NCBI RefSeq assembly: GCF_040954645.1
Contig: NC_092810.1
Coordinates: 13,378,377 to 13,442,376, forward strand
Length of the DNA: 64,000 nucleotides
Reading direction: 5' to 3'
Source of the DNA: Diabrotica undecimpunctata
Taxonomy: Eukaryota; Arthropoda; Insecta; Coleoptera; Chrysomelidae
A model generated the notes under the pieces. The model ran no database searches. It had not been told where the DNA came from and worked only from the letters and a program-made list of their open reading frames with translations. The number at the start of each line of letters is the position of its first letter. Positions within the stretch are counted from its first letter, which is position 1. Positions 1 to 11,445 of this stretch are shown piece by piece. The position numbers and the translations under genes are program-made.

Positions 1-140
1 TAGATATGAAAAACAAAAAGCACGCCAAAATCTTCTGACATATAAGAAGTTAAAGGCTATTAATAGAAAAATTGTAAAAGAAGCAAAAAAGGAATCGTGG
101 AAAAATGTTATATCAAAAATATACAGCAGCAATAGGCTAG
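1..140 (+). mobile_element. LINE fragment, linker before reverse transcriptase (Jockey-type)
   Basis: The first ~130 bases read on the plus strand as a basic stretch (YKKLKAINRKIVKEAKKE, then SWKNVISKI). This matches the segment between endonuclease and reverse transcriptase in Jockey-type LINEs, where a run of Lys/Arg is followed by a conserved SW motif. The reading frame decays soon after and no RT follows. It is a short truncated relic cut by the window edge. Assignment rests on motif recognition only. Confidence 0.5.
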
Positions 141-1780
141 TGACATTATATTATCTTTATGTGTTACAACAGAAAGTTTATTTTTTAGTCAGATATTGGT
201 ACTTGTATGTGAAGATAAGCAATCATGTATTAAGATGGCTGCCACATTGGAATCAAAAATAACCAAACATATTGATGTTTGACATAATTTTATTAGAAAT
301 TGTTTGGAAAAGGAACTTATTACTTTAGAGTATGTACAGTCTGATCAGCAACAAGTCGACATTTTGTCAGAGTCATTATAAAAAAACTAAAGTCACCTAT
401 TTTAGGGAGTTTTTAAATGTTGTTGAGTTGTAATAGTTTTGTAGTTACGCTAATATAGAATTGCAGAAGGGTGTTGATATAACAATTCTATATTATATAT
501 TTTTATGTGTTAAGCATTGGTACCACCTGTTAGTGACACTCGTATCAACGTCTACAAGTAGAACTGAGCGAGAATGTAATCAGGAATTTGTGTTAAAATA
601 AAAACGTTATTTTTTCAACGTATTGTTTGGTATAAATAATATGAATAATACTTATTGATATTATTTTAGCCTATATTTGTTTTAAAATAAAAATAATATA
701 TGTTTGAATGCCCGAATATTTGAATTTTACTAATTAAAGGCAGATATCAAGCACAGTTTTTTAATAAACCTTGCCCAAGTACTTTTACTCTCAGAGCATC
801 TTCAGAGGCATTTCGTCAAAAATGGTGTCTATCTAGCACGTCAATAAATGTTATATATCTTAAATACATTTACAGAAAAAGTAACACCAGATAAAGGACA
901 AACAGTTTTAACTACATTGTGGGTATCAGCGGTAGACAGAACGGCTCCTGGTCGTAACGAAGCTCCTGGTCTATATTTGTTTTAGTTTAAGTTCAAAGGG
1001 ATACATAATTCTTGGGGATTATCAATTACGGGATAAAAAAGGAAAGAAAAATATTTAAATCGATGGCCAAAACTAAGACAATTTTTACATTACAATGAAC
1101 AACTGGAACTGTTAATTTTTTTATATCTACTAGAACAAAAGCTATAAACTTTACTTACCATATTAAGATTCTCAATATCATTGTTGTAACAGGAGCTAGA
1201 TCTTTTATAATAATCCGAAAATGTTGGACACACTCTTATGCTTACACCACTATTAATAAATAGAAAGACAATACAAAAAATAACATATAATAAAGAAGAC
1301 ATTATCACAGAGACTAAAAATGTATTTTTAAATAACACATAAATGAAAAGCAATATTTTTACAACTAGTTTAGAATTTTAGAGCTATTATTTTTAATAAC
1401 GTTATTTTAAAGTTTTATATGCTTTATTTTAAAACAACTTTACATTAACCAGAGCGATAACAATATATAATTGTTTATATTATCTGGTTCTAAGGTAGTT
1501 CACATTAAATAACTGAATATTGATATTTGGATTCATGCGTATGGTAAGGTCAATAAATAAAGGAAGCGGAAAATTTTTTACGAGATATATTACATAATTA
1601 AAAATAGCTGTAAAAACCTGTTCGAAAATCATTAGTTAAAACTATAACATACAGAGAAGCAAAAATTTTTAGAACTATTACAAATATTTTTTTGAAATTC
1701 CTAAATGAAAAGCTTTTGTTATTGTCATTGACAACGAATATTTCATATTTGTCTACAATTGTCAGTTTATCCGTACTGTG
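141..1780. other. AT-rich intergenic DNA, no gene recognised
   Basis: No reading frame here has recognisable protein similarity. The small open frames on the minus strand (for example 1090-1353) are hydrophobic low-complexity translations of AT-rich DNA. A segment at 740-835 has the look of a repetitive-element end, but I cannot place it in a family. Confidence 0.4.
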
Positions 1781-1782
1781 CA

Positions 1783-3325
1783 TTAAGATCCTGCAAATAC
1801 ATTCATTAATAAATAAATAGTTACATTTTGGAGACGGCTATCGCCGTATTCCCGTTCTCCTCCGCCAATCCTCCCGGTCCAAGGCATGCTCCTCCTCCAA
1901 ACCTCTCGATTCCATCGCTCTTCTAATTCCTTCATTCCATGAGCGTCGAGGTCTACCTGTTTTTCTTCTTCCAGGGGGCTTCCATCTGTGAAGTTTTTGT
2001 GGCCAAGTTCGCCAGGCATTCTCAGTCTGTCAAAACCATGTTGAACCTCTTCTTTCTATTCTGTCAATGACCGTTTCTGTAGCATTCATGTTGTTTCTTA
2101 TAGATCCGTTGATCTTTCTTTCCTGTCTTGATGTTCTAGCAGTTCTTCTCAAATAATCCATTTTAACTGCCAACAATCTTCTCTTCAGGTCTGCATTAAT
2201 TGTCCATACTTCAGAGCCATAACAAAGAACTGATTCAACCATGGTTTGCCCTATCCTTTTCATGTTTCTTTTGGAAATGTTGCGATCCCACCATAAGGAG
2301 TTCAAACATCCTACAATTTTACGTTGCTGATTAATTCGGTGTTTAATTTCGGTTTCTCCCAATCCGTTCTTATCAACGAGTGCACCTAAATATTTAAATT
2401 TTTCCACTTGTTTGATTTCCACGTCCTCATCTATCAACACTTCAAACCTTGCATCTGAATTGATAACTAAATATTTTGTTTTATTCATGCGGACTTGTAA
2501 CCCCCATTTTACATATTCTCTGTATAGACGCTTTATCATAAATTCTAGATCATAAGAATCTTGAGCTAGGACGACTTGGTCATCTGAAAAGTTGAGGAAG
2601 AATAGTATATCATTTCCTCTGAGGATTCCCATTCCCTGACAGTGGTTTTTCCAATTTTAGAGGGCTGCCTCAATATATAAATTATTAAACAGTAAGGGTG
2701 ACATATTGCATCCTTGTCTTAGTCCTTTAGTTACTTTTATTGGCTTTGATAGTCTATTTATGATTCTTAGGTAAGTAGTGTTATCCCTGTATACTTCTGT
2801 GATTATTCTTAGAAGGTATGGACTAATGCCGAGTTGTCGTAAAGCTTGCCACAATTTATATCTTGGGACCTTATCATACGCCTTTTCTTGGTAGATGAAG
2901 GCTAGATGTACTTCGGTACCAACCGCTGTCTTCGCTAATTAGATGCCCTACATCATCTTGTATTTTTCCATTTATTATCTTTCCAAACAATTTCCCGAAA
3001 GTAGGTAGGACACTTAATCCTTTGTAGCAGTTAGGATATTTTCGATTACCCTTTTTAAAGATGAACACTTGATAAGCGGTTTTCCATTCAGATGGTACTT
3101 TAATTTGTTGGTAGCATTGATTTATTAGAAAAGTTATTCGTTCTATTAGAAGTGGACCTCTTACTTTAAGTAACTCTACAGCTATATTGGCAGGTCCTGG
3201 AGATCGTCCGTTTTTCATTTTAATTAACGCAGTACAAACTTCGTTGTTAGTAGTAATAATGTTACTATTTGCTTGTCTTTCCATACTGTATTCCTCTCCC
3301 ATATATTCCAATCTAGACGCTTAGA
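1783..3325 (-). mobile_element. Degenerate LINE: reverse transcriptase and 3' end
   Basis: Read on the minus strand, blocks appear in the right order for a LINE pol. At 3311-2874 lie the RT entry motif NGRSPGPANI and VPSEWKTAYQVFIFKKGN. At 2854-2657 is LRQGCNMSPLLFN. At 2632-2030 is the catalytic box FSDDQVVLAQ, with the second aspartate pair retained, followed by KFKYLGALVDKNG and CYGSEVWTINADLKRRL. A basic C-terminal tail runs to about 1783. Frame changes separate the blocks and the endonuclease is absent, so this is a 5'-truncated pseudogene. It belongs to the broad group of insect LINEs with a C-terminal GRPR/W-rich tail. The clade (RTE-like or another) is not resolved. Confidence 0.75.
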
Positions 3326-3838
3326 GTAAATTTTTATAGTGATTTTCCAACTTTTATATAAATACACATATACACATAAATAAATAGTTCAGACCGAAAT
3401 AACATGTGTGAGCGATTTAAGCTATTTAATTGGTTCGCCATTATCTTTGCTTTCCATGTGGAGTTGTCTGTCTCCTACCGGACACGTCCCCAGGTGATGG
3501 ATAGAGGAACGCCCTAACCGGTTCTAGAACAAGCGGTAAGGTATGAAAACCTTAAAAGAAGAATCCCTGGTCATTCGATTCTGGGGGTTAAGCGTAGGAC
3601 TAACGACCCTTCCCTGGAAAAAAGTATTTTTACGGGAACTGAAAAACACAAACCAGACGGACCTTATGTTGTAACGAAATATTTTGCCTACCACACGGGG
3701 CATTAATACAAGGGGTAGAAAATTGGGGGAAGAAACTACTGGGGGTGGAGAAGGGTAAGCAAAATAATCGAAACATATGCGAACGGCACTCAGGTTTTAG
3801 TAGGAGAGCTGGGGTCGTGGATAAGTAAAAGACAAGGG
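3326..3838. other. Unassigned, locally GC-richer segment
   Basis: From about 3460 to 3830 the base composition is less AT-rich than the surroundings. The sequence has no open frame of note. It directly precedes the plus-strand LINE fragment and may be non-coding or 5' sequence of some element. I cannot identify it. Confidence 0.3.
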
Positions 3839-4480
3839 GGTCAGTTTTTTTTAGAACTGAGAGAAAAGTAGATATATCTTTGTCATGAAATCAGAATAGG
3901 CAAGGACAACCAGACCTGCGAATTTCAACGACGAATAACACTTGCTTGGACGGCGTATGGTTCACTAAGAGACATCTTTAAGAGCAACATCCCGATAGCT
4001 ATGAAACGGAAGACATTTGACCAATGCGTTCTTCCTATTATGACATACGGAGCAGAAACTCTCACGCTCATAAAAACAACAGCACTAAAAATGCGGATGG
4101 CACACAAAGGCTCATGCAAAGATCAATTCTCGGCGTGACAAAAAAAGACAAAATAAGGAATCAAGACTTAAAGAAAAGAACAGGTATCAGTGATGTCATC
4201 GAACGATAAGCCAAGCTGAAATGGAATTGGGCAGGTCACATAGCGTGACTGAAAGACACAGGATGGACCAAAAAAATTTATTTACTGGCGCCCACGAGAA
4301 GACAAACGCAGCAGAGGACGACCACCAACACGCTGGATGGACGACATTAGACGAATATCCAAGAAATGGCAACAAGAAGCACAGAACCGTAAAGAGTGGC
4401 GAAAAATGGGAGAGACCTATGTCCAGCAGTGGACAGAAGAGGTTGCATGATGATGATGATTTAAGATATACAAATCTTTT
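3839..4480 (+). mobile_element. LINE 3' end, plus strand, with TGA-repeat tail
   Basis: The translation, with frame changes, runs RRITLAWTAYGSLRDIF, FDQCVLPIMTYGAETLTL, a block ending in RSRGRPPTRWMDDI, then YVQQWTEEV. This is the characteristic C-terminus of a common insect LINE family, after the RT catalytic box. It finishes in a short TGATGATGATGAT run, the microsatellite-like tail typical of such elements. Several stops and shifts make it a dead, 5'-truncated copy. The same family occurs at 44990-45500 and 63195-63500. Confidence 0.75.
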
Positions 4481-5329
4481 CTAATAATTTAGTCCAAAGA
4501 GACTTACCCTCGAGTAGTTGATATAATTTAATTTACTATAATGGATACACATCCCCTTCTTCATTAGTTTAATTTGAAGTGAGCTCCTGATATTTGGAGG
4601 ACATTGTTTGATGTTCTGACCCCACTGGAAGTTAGAAAAACTTCATAATTAAGACATTGGAATATGAATTATCTATCTAGTTTCAAATTGTTTCTATGTG
4701 TAGCTAACCGCAAGTACTGGATAGCCAAATTGACTATACCGTCAATTATTAAAATTTAAAAGGGGTTGGATAAATACCATAGTTTAATTAAAACTTACAA
4801 TGAAGTAAAATCTTCTTTTTGTAAAATGGCATAAAATGTTAAAAATTATCCAAAGTGGATTTATAAATTTTTAGAACTTTTTTGACCCTATCAGATCATC
4901 CGCAGTGAAAAAGCTAAAAGTATAACTGCTGAATGTTTGTAATAAATGATACTGAATAATGTTTATATTGTTAAGAAAAAAAAAAAAAAAGAATAAATGT
5001 AAACGAAAAAAAAAAGTAATGGCCATGTATTGATGAGAAATCATGTTGGGATGTCTCAATGGAAAACAAAATAGAAATAATATTTTACATAAAATATATT
5101 TTTTAAAACTTAGTAACATTTTTTTATTTACAATCACATTGTATAATTTTCTTCAAACAGAGTATAACAAAATATTATAAAAAGCACGTACCTTGACATT
5201 AAGTGCATTTTAAGTACTTTCTTAAATTGGCACCTAAACTAAAAATGAAATAAAAGATACAAATATAAGTTTCGGAATATGACTTATTTTATAAATAACA
5301 AATATCACATTACAAAGATTGTCTTTTAT
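4481..5329. other. AT-rich DNA with A-homopolymers, no gene seen
   Basis: Nothing recognisable. There are two poly-A runs near 4976-4990 and 5007-5016. Minus-strand open frames here are Phe-rich by-products of those runs. Confidence 0.4.
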
Positions 5330-6100
5330 TTTACACATTTTGAGAACCTTAGGAGTTATTGGCAACTTTTTTGCACATAATAATTTATATATAAACTGCT
5401 GCATCCTCACAGCCATTTTGGAAGCCTTAATTTTCTTCAAAACGCGTAGTGAGAATAAATGTGTCATCATGACTGACTCATTAAATGCTCTATTAGGTGT
5501 AAAACAAATATACCCTACAAATCCAATATTTCGGGCTATAAAAAATGAGATAAATGTAATTCAATCAACTCTAAAAGTAGTAGCATTTATCTGGGTACCG
5601 TCTCATGTAGGAATAGCTGGAAATGAGAAAGTGGACAACCTAGCAAACACAAGTCGAATAAACTCACAATACACAACCAAATCAATAAATTACCCATATT
5701 CCGATCTCAAAAACCTAATTAAAGACCACTGTATGAACATATGGCAAGACTACTGGAAAGATTCAGGAACCAAACTATATGAGATTTATCCCCTTGTGAA
5801 GACCATCTTGAATAATCCATCCAATAGAAGGGATCAAGTAATAATTAACCGACTAAGATAACCGACTTGGATACACTGCACTGACCCATAGATTCTTAAT
5901 CAACAAAGAACCTTCCCCAACCTGCAGAAACTGTTCGATCCCATTAACAGTGAAGCATATTGTGATTGACTGCCAGTACCACGAAGAAACAAGAAGAAAA
6001 TATGGAATCTCAGATGACATCAAAACCACTTTAACCATAAACACTGACCATGTAATAAATTATTTAAAAGATTTACGTTTATCTCTTTCAGGTCTGATTT
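5330..6100 (+). mobile_element. LINE fragment with RNase H domain (Jockey/I-type)
   Basis: The open frame to 5861 carries RNase H motifs: MTDSLNALLGVKQ with the catalytic Asp, then WVPSHVGIAGNEKVDNLA with the conserved His, Asn and Asp. After a frameshift at about 5861 the frame continues as RFLINKEPSPTCRNC and VKHIVIDCQ, the Cys/His-containing tail that follows RNase H in I- and Jockey-type LINEs. The RT itself is missing, so only the C-terminal part of the pol protein survives. A related tail occurs on the minus strand at 9884-10250. Confidence 0.8.
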
Positions 6101-7499
6101 TTTATTTTTTGAAATTGAGATTTTTGACTACTGAACATCTTTATTTATTATATAACGTAGGTACCCTAAATAAATATTTTAAAAAATCCCCTTCGTCCCC
6201 CTTAGCGTGAGGGGATCTGCATGATCGTGATGTTCAGACTTAAAGTGCTAAAAATTATTTTGAAACATATCTACTCTAAACTTTACATTTGGTACATAGT
6301 ATCTTAGATCTACTTTTGCAATCTTCCATTCTGCACTATCTTGGACTGTCTATTTCATCAAATAATGGAAGATGGTCATACCCATCATACCGTTTGGCCA
6401 CAGAAGGTGGGTTCGGTCGATGGAACTTTAACGTATTCGGGCGCAGGTTCTCATCTTGTTCATCAATATCAGTTCCTCTTTTACGTTACGTGGCATAGAC
6501 TAGACCATCTGCCACCTGCATTCGAAATTCCAATAAGTCTTGCAATTGATTCTAATACGTACAACCGCGAAGCATTCGAAATTGAAAGGTCAAAAAAACG
6601 AAGGATGACTTTTAGAGTAAATTTTTTCGTTTCGATGAAGGTCCTTTAGTATTCTATGGACTGATCAAGAATATCTCCACCTCCCATATTCTTTTTGTAG
6701 TTCGCGATTACTTTTGGACATTTAACGTCTGTAAATGCTGATTGACTTTTATCCCATTGCTTGATTTGACAAGAATCATCTCCAGAAGTGCTACTACAAC
6801 AACAACAATATCATTGCTAATGAGACTGCAGATCCTTTGTCCAGTCTACACAAAGCCGACTCTCTCGGTTTTTTGTAGACTTTTCAGGAGCAGTTGTAGA
6901 CGATGGGTCTAAACTTGGAGGTATCAACATGCATCAACGGCAGAAACGAGTCATCTTCTATTTCTTCAATTTAATCACACCGTCTTAGTCACACGTCCGT
7001 GTTTAAATCATAAACAGACTTGTGAAGTATCGTTCGCTACCGTTCTGGACCCGCAAAGCTGATTAGACAAGAGGAAGGAATTTTTTGAAATAAAGTGCAC
7101 GATCGTGTGCGCTCGTCTTGATAGGGTTATATACATATATTTAATGTAAATAAAATGAACTCTTGTGTACGTTACTCCACTAATAACCCTGCGTAGTTGA
7201 TGTGGATTATATGTTTTTTCTAAAAAAAAATTTATATATTAACATTAAATTTTCTATAATGTATTAAGCTTTAACCAGAAACAAATGGTCTATTCTATTG
7301 GACCAGAATAGATAAAAACTTAACTAAAACAAATACAAACAATTGAAATATTAAAAAATAATAATAAAATTAAAAGGTATATTCAAATAAAAACCTTATC
7401 GGGCTACATTACAGAAGGTTTTCGAAATGACTATCAGTTTTTCTAGGTTAAGAAAATTAAATTCTAAATTAAGAAATCGTGGTTGTGGAAAAATGTTGT
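6101..7499. other. Unassigned intergenic region
   Basis: No open frame has recognisable similarity. A 102-codon plus-strand frame at 6341-6649 looks like chance. It has no motif, no neighbours and no upstream context, and I do not call it a gene. Confidence 0.35.
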
Positions 7500-7760
7500 C
7501 TTACAAAAACATCAGCGCAAATTGAGAAGGACACAACTTAAAACAGAGAGATTAATGCTTAGAATAAGCTTCAGAAATAGACTGATAAACGAGGAAGCAA
7601 AAATGCAGATGAGCGGGACATGTTACAAGAATTGAAGATGTCACGTAGAAAAAGCTGCTTGACTGAATACCAAGGACAGGCAAGCGAAGCCAGGCATAAA
7701 CCTAATGCAATGGACCGTGTGATGGGTAGCTCTTGCGGGGCGACAGACTTAGTAAAACAC
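7500..7760 (+). mobile_element. Heavily decayed LINE 3' end
   Basis: Around 7555-7600 the plus strand reads MLRISFRNRLINEEAKMQM, the same position as LGVSLRDRI.NEE in the LINE tail family seen at 3839-4480 and 63195-63500. Further downstream only scattered matches remain. This is a weak assignment. Confidence 0.4.
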
Positions 7761-8049
7761 AGGTTTGAAATAAAAATAAATCTATTAGTTTAGTATATAT
7801 ACAATAAATAAAAATAAAAAGGAATTCTACGTTGTATACTTATACAATGAATAAAACTAAAACGAATTCTACGTCCCCGTCTGGATCCCACGATGAACGA
7901 AGTCCCCGGCAAACGTCTATAAAAGAAAAGAAATTAATTAGTACTAATAAGAAACGAAATGGGGGAAATCGATCGCGCGCAGATTTATACTCGCTTTCGC
8001 TTCAATTCAGCGAAAGCTCCAAATACACTCGCAAACAAAATATTTAGCT

Positions 8050-8259
8050 GTGCAGACCCATGGCAATGTTCAATACACAATACCGACGGGTTCCGCTTGG
8101 CTAAGGACAGAGTATGATCCTCAATACGGAAATCTCTCTGTCCCGGTTGGTTCTGTGCAGATCCACGGTAATGCTCAATACGCAATACCGATGGGTTCCG
8201 CTTGGTTAAGGACAGAGTATGATCCTCAATACGGAAATCTCTCTGTCCGGGATGGCTCG
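8050..8259 (+). repeat. Two-copy 105-bp in-frame tandem repeat
   Basis: Unit 1 is 8050-8154 and unit 2 is 8155-8259. They differ at only a few positions, and a partial third unit may follow. The period is exactly 35 codons. The open frame 8050-8301 therefore encodes two near-identical 35-residue repeats with the core GSAWLRTEYDPQYGNLSV. I do not recognise the repeat. It may be part of a retroelement leader or a minisatellite whose period happens to keep a frame open. There is no clear start codon or upstream coding context. Confidence 0.7.
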
Positions 8260-8309
8260 CAGGTTCACTACACCGGCGAGTCAGGGAGCCTAGAGCGCTA
8301 GCTACAAGA

Positions 8310-9880
8310 CTGTCTAATTCCGCTATTCACACGCCTTAAATAGCCGTTCTGAATCCCACTTGGCCGTCACGTTGTAGAAGTGGATGCGCAAATATTGACA
8401 CTCCCACGGTTCGAACTGTTAAACGATCAGAGCATCGTTACAACCGATGATTTTAAAATAAATAAACAATTGGATAGAACTGCGCAGAACAGGAATAGAT
8501 GGCAATATCTAGAGCTAGCCTGTGTTAAAAAATGGATAAATCAAGGCTGATTGATGATAATGGTTGTGAGTTTAATCCAATTGAATTAATTCTGGCTTAA
8601 ATAATGGGATATGTGGCCCTGAAGAACCAGTATTGATCATAAACATTCCAAAATTGGAAGAAAGCTGTTGACTATGTATCAAAGATAGAAGAGATTAATT
8701 ATGTGAAATGACATAATGGAAAATGATATTGAACCTATAATAGTAAGGTTTGGTGATAATAGATCAGAAGACTTGATGGATTCCCAGGAATTATTCCGGT
8801 GATTTATAAACTAAGTTGCAACTAAAGAGTTTAAGGTGTGAAATATAGGTATCTTTATCGTTGTAATTAATTTTTTTTGCAAAAAGGTTAAAAATGAAGT
8901 TACTATATTTGCGTTAAAGATTCGTTTAAAAATTTTAAACCTCGGGCGGGCGCGCTTGGAAAATTCACAATAGTAGGCGCGCAACGGCACTTTATGTCAC
9001 ATGCAGAAAAAGGTATAGATTCGATTCAAAAAAATACATATTTATCCTTAATATAAAGTTCTAAATATTCAAAATTTAAGATCAAATCATTTATTAAAAG
9101 CAACAAAAATAAAATATTATTTTACATAATAACATAGCAAACTTTGACAATGATTATTCGAGTGACATGCAGAGCAATTTACAGTGCATTAAAAACGCGG
9201 TTTTACATGATGAATCAAGTAAAAAATACGACAAACGTGATGAGCCGCGAGCCAAGCGAGTCAGTATTTAAGACCGCTCTATCGCAATGATTATACCGGC
9301 GAGCTTTTACTGTCGTGCCAAAAAAACCGCGGTTTTACTCACCTGTAGATTATGGCCTTAGGAAAGTATTTTATCTGAGTTGAAACTGTCCAAAGGCAAC
9401 AAAAATCTGCCATTATATATAGACAAACTTGTAATAATTTATTTCCACTTTTGGAAATAATATGTTAAATCATTTAAAGAATGGTTAAATAAGTTTCTTT
9501 TCGTTGCTGGGCCGTTTATTGATTATAAACATTAATAAACAAATACAATTTTTATTTTCAAGAATTTATTTATAAGAATACGGTTTATGAATTGTACTAA
9601 TAATATAAAAGCATGTATTCCTATAAGTATTTATTAACTTTACAAAATATAAAAGTATTATAAAATATTTGATTACTATTTAATTATTGGTTATACTTTT
9701 ATTTAGTTATTTTAACTATTTTTCTAGTATCTTACAAAACAGACTTTTATAATACATAATATATTAATATGGCACAACTTTAGTTTATCAAAATGTAATG
9801 ATACATTGTTATGGAAATCAATACTCTTATATAAAAAAAAAACAGATAAATATGTCACTACGGGTGGAATCAGGAAGTAT
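8310..9880. other. Intergenic, no gene recognised
   Basis: AT-rich with short GC islands near 8940-8990 and 9230-9340. I see no reading frame, TIR pair or RNA gene that I can support. Confidence 0.35.
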
Positions 9881-9883
9881 CAC

Positions 9884-10250
9884 TTATATTTGATTAAACA
9901 ATTTCGTTTTCTTTAAAAACCTAATGATTTTGTCACTATGCTCACTGTCTAAAGCCCACTTTATATCACTTGGTAGTCCAGTAGCTTGTCTTTCCATTTG
10001 ATATAATGGACAGTCTATAACAATGTGGCCTACCGTTATATTGGTGTCACAGGCGTAGTATATTCTAGGAGGTTCCTTCCATAGTAGGTGTTCGTGCATC
10101 AGTCTTGTATCTCCTATTTGGATACGATGTAATACAACCTGGGCCCTTTGCTTTACTAAATTTGATGTATTCGCTGATAGATCTGGGTGTAAACTTCTTT
10201 GCTTCCCGCAATATAGTGTTTTGTATTATAGGTACCATTAAAGACAACAC
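9884..10250 (-). mobile_element. LINE C-terminal tail fragment, minus strand
   Basis: On the minus strand the frame ending at 9884 reads LLWKEPPRIYYACDTNI then VGHIVIDCPLYQMER. The HIVIDC core is shared with the RNase H-LINE tail at 5950-6030. Upstream, VLHRIQIGDTRLMHEHLL is in another frame. It is the last ~120 codons of a Jockey/I-type LINE, frameshifted and without RT or RNase H. Confidence 0.6.
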
Positions 10251-10277
10251 TTCATTGTATGATTTTTAGGCACCTTA

Positions 10278-10650
10278 AATTTTATGTAACAATAAAACAC
10301 TGAAAACTTTGTTTTCAAAACTTCCACAAAATTTATTTTAAATTCTTATCACTAGCTGTTCATTCAGAATTATATCTGTGTTTTTTAATTTGTTGATTTC
10401 CATAGATTCTAACAAAGATAGCTTAAGGCCCTTATTTTGAATGTGTAGAATTTTAAATTCGTCATTAAAAGAATGATTATGATCTAGAAGGTGAAGTGTG
10501 TATGTAGAATCTGTTTTTCTATTATTGAAAGCCCTTTTATGTTCTGCTATTCGTTTATTAAAATTTCTACCTGTTTGACCAATGTAAGTTTTTGGGCAGT
10601 CGCCACATTTAAGTTTGTACACACCACTGTGTAAGTGTTTTTTATGTTGG
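10278..10650 (-). mobile_element. Penelope-like element 3' end, GIY-YIG endonuclease (minus copy)
   Basis: The minus-strand frame 10790-10338 includes LKCGDCPKTYIGQTGRNFN, a GIY-YIG nuclease start (variant YIGQTG), followed by KRIAEHKRAFNNRK and a HLLDHNHSFNDEFKILH block. This is the C-terminal endonuclease of Penelope-like retroelements. Only the endonuclease and the 3' terminus are present. The copy forms one arm of a long inverted repeat with 10655-11115. It lacks about 100 bases near its 3' end that the other arm keeps. Confidence 0.8.
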
Positions 10651-10654
10651 CTCT

Positions 10655-11115
10655 TGTTGTTAACAAACTTAAATGTGGCTACTGCCCAAAAACTTACATT
10701 GGTCAAACAGGTAGAAATTTTAATAAGCGAATAGCAGAACATAAAAGGGCTTTCAATAATAGAAAAACAGATTTTACATACGCACTTCACCTTCTAGATC
10801 ATAATCATTCTTTTAATGACGAATTTAAAATTCTACACATTCAAAATAAAGACCTTAAGCTATCTTTGTTAGAATCTATGGAAATCAACAAATTAAAAAA
10901 CACAGATATAATTTTGAATGATCAGCTTGAGACAAACAGTTCTCCCCTCCTCAACCTATTTCATTAGAGACTATAAAGTGTAAACCCATGCCAAAAACAG
11001 ATCACTTGAGAAAGGCAATTAGCCGAAACAGCTGTAGTGATAAGAATTTAAAATAAATTTTGTGGAAGTTTTGAAAACAAAGTTTTCAGTGTTTTATTGT
11101 TACATAAAATGAATT
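10655..11115 (+). mobile_element. Penelope-like element 3' end, GIY-YIG endonuclease (plus copy)
   Basis: The plus-strand frame 10635-10967 repeats the same GIY-YIG domain (YIGQTGRNFNKRIAEH) with few substitutions, so this is a recent sister of the minus copy. It is followed by a 3' segment that ends in a stretch mirrored at 10278-10320. The two copies are tail-out with their centre near 10655. A third, more divergent copy lies on the minus strand at 40262-40690 and shares the flanking 3' sequence. Confidence 0.8.
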
Positions 11116-11328
11116 TCCATGAAGTAACGGTCGAATCCATCAATTACCTGAAATTTTTTCTTGTGAAGCGCTGATTCGTAAAACAAAACAACAGCAAAAA
11201 CAACAATAGAGTTGTAAAAATTACAATTTAACATGTCTAGAGAATACCGATGCAATAAGATCATATTTTACTTTAGCCTTAGAGCTAATATTAAATATTT
11301 TTGCTCTGCTACATATATATGCATGAAG

Positions 11329-11445
11329 TATCGCTCTAGATAAAGTCTTTAGGTTTATATAGGTTCCAAATTTGAAACTTTTATACCCAACAGGGCATCG
11401 GAACACCTTAAGGGTTGGACCAACGTAATTCATAAAGATCTTTTA
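11329..11445. repeat. Direct repeat of about 120 bp (copy 1)
   Basis: This segment begins ATCGCTCTAGATAAAGTCTT and ends near CATAAAGATCTTT. It is closely repeated in the same orientation at 13351-13475. The two copies bracket the minus-strand LINE 11446-13350. The segment is far longer than a normal LINE target duplication. Its own identity is unknown. Confidence 0.7.

Noticed and set aside
735..835. Segment resembling a retroelement terminus (AGAGCATCTTCAGAGGC)
   Set aside because: Familiar look only. No coding part or paired end to support it.
6341..6649. 102-codon plus-strand frame
   Set aside because: No recognisable similarity or gene context. Likely chance.
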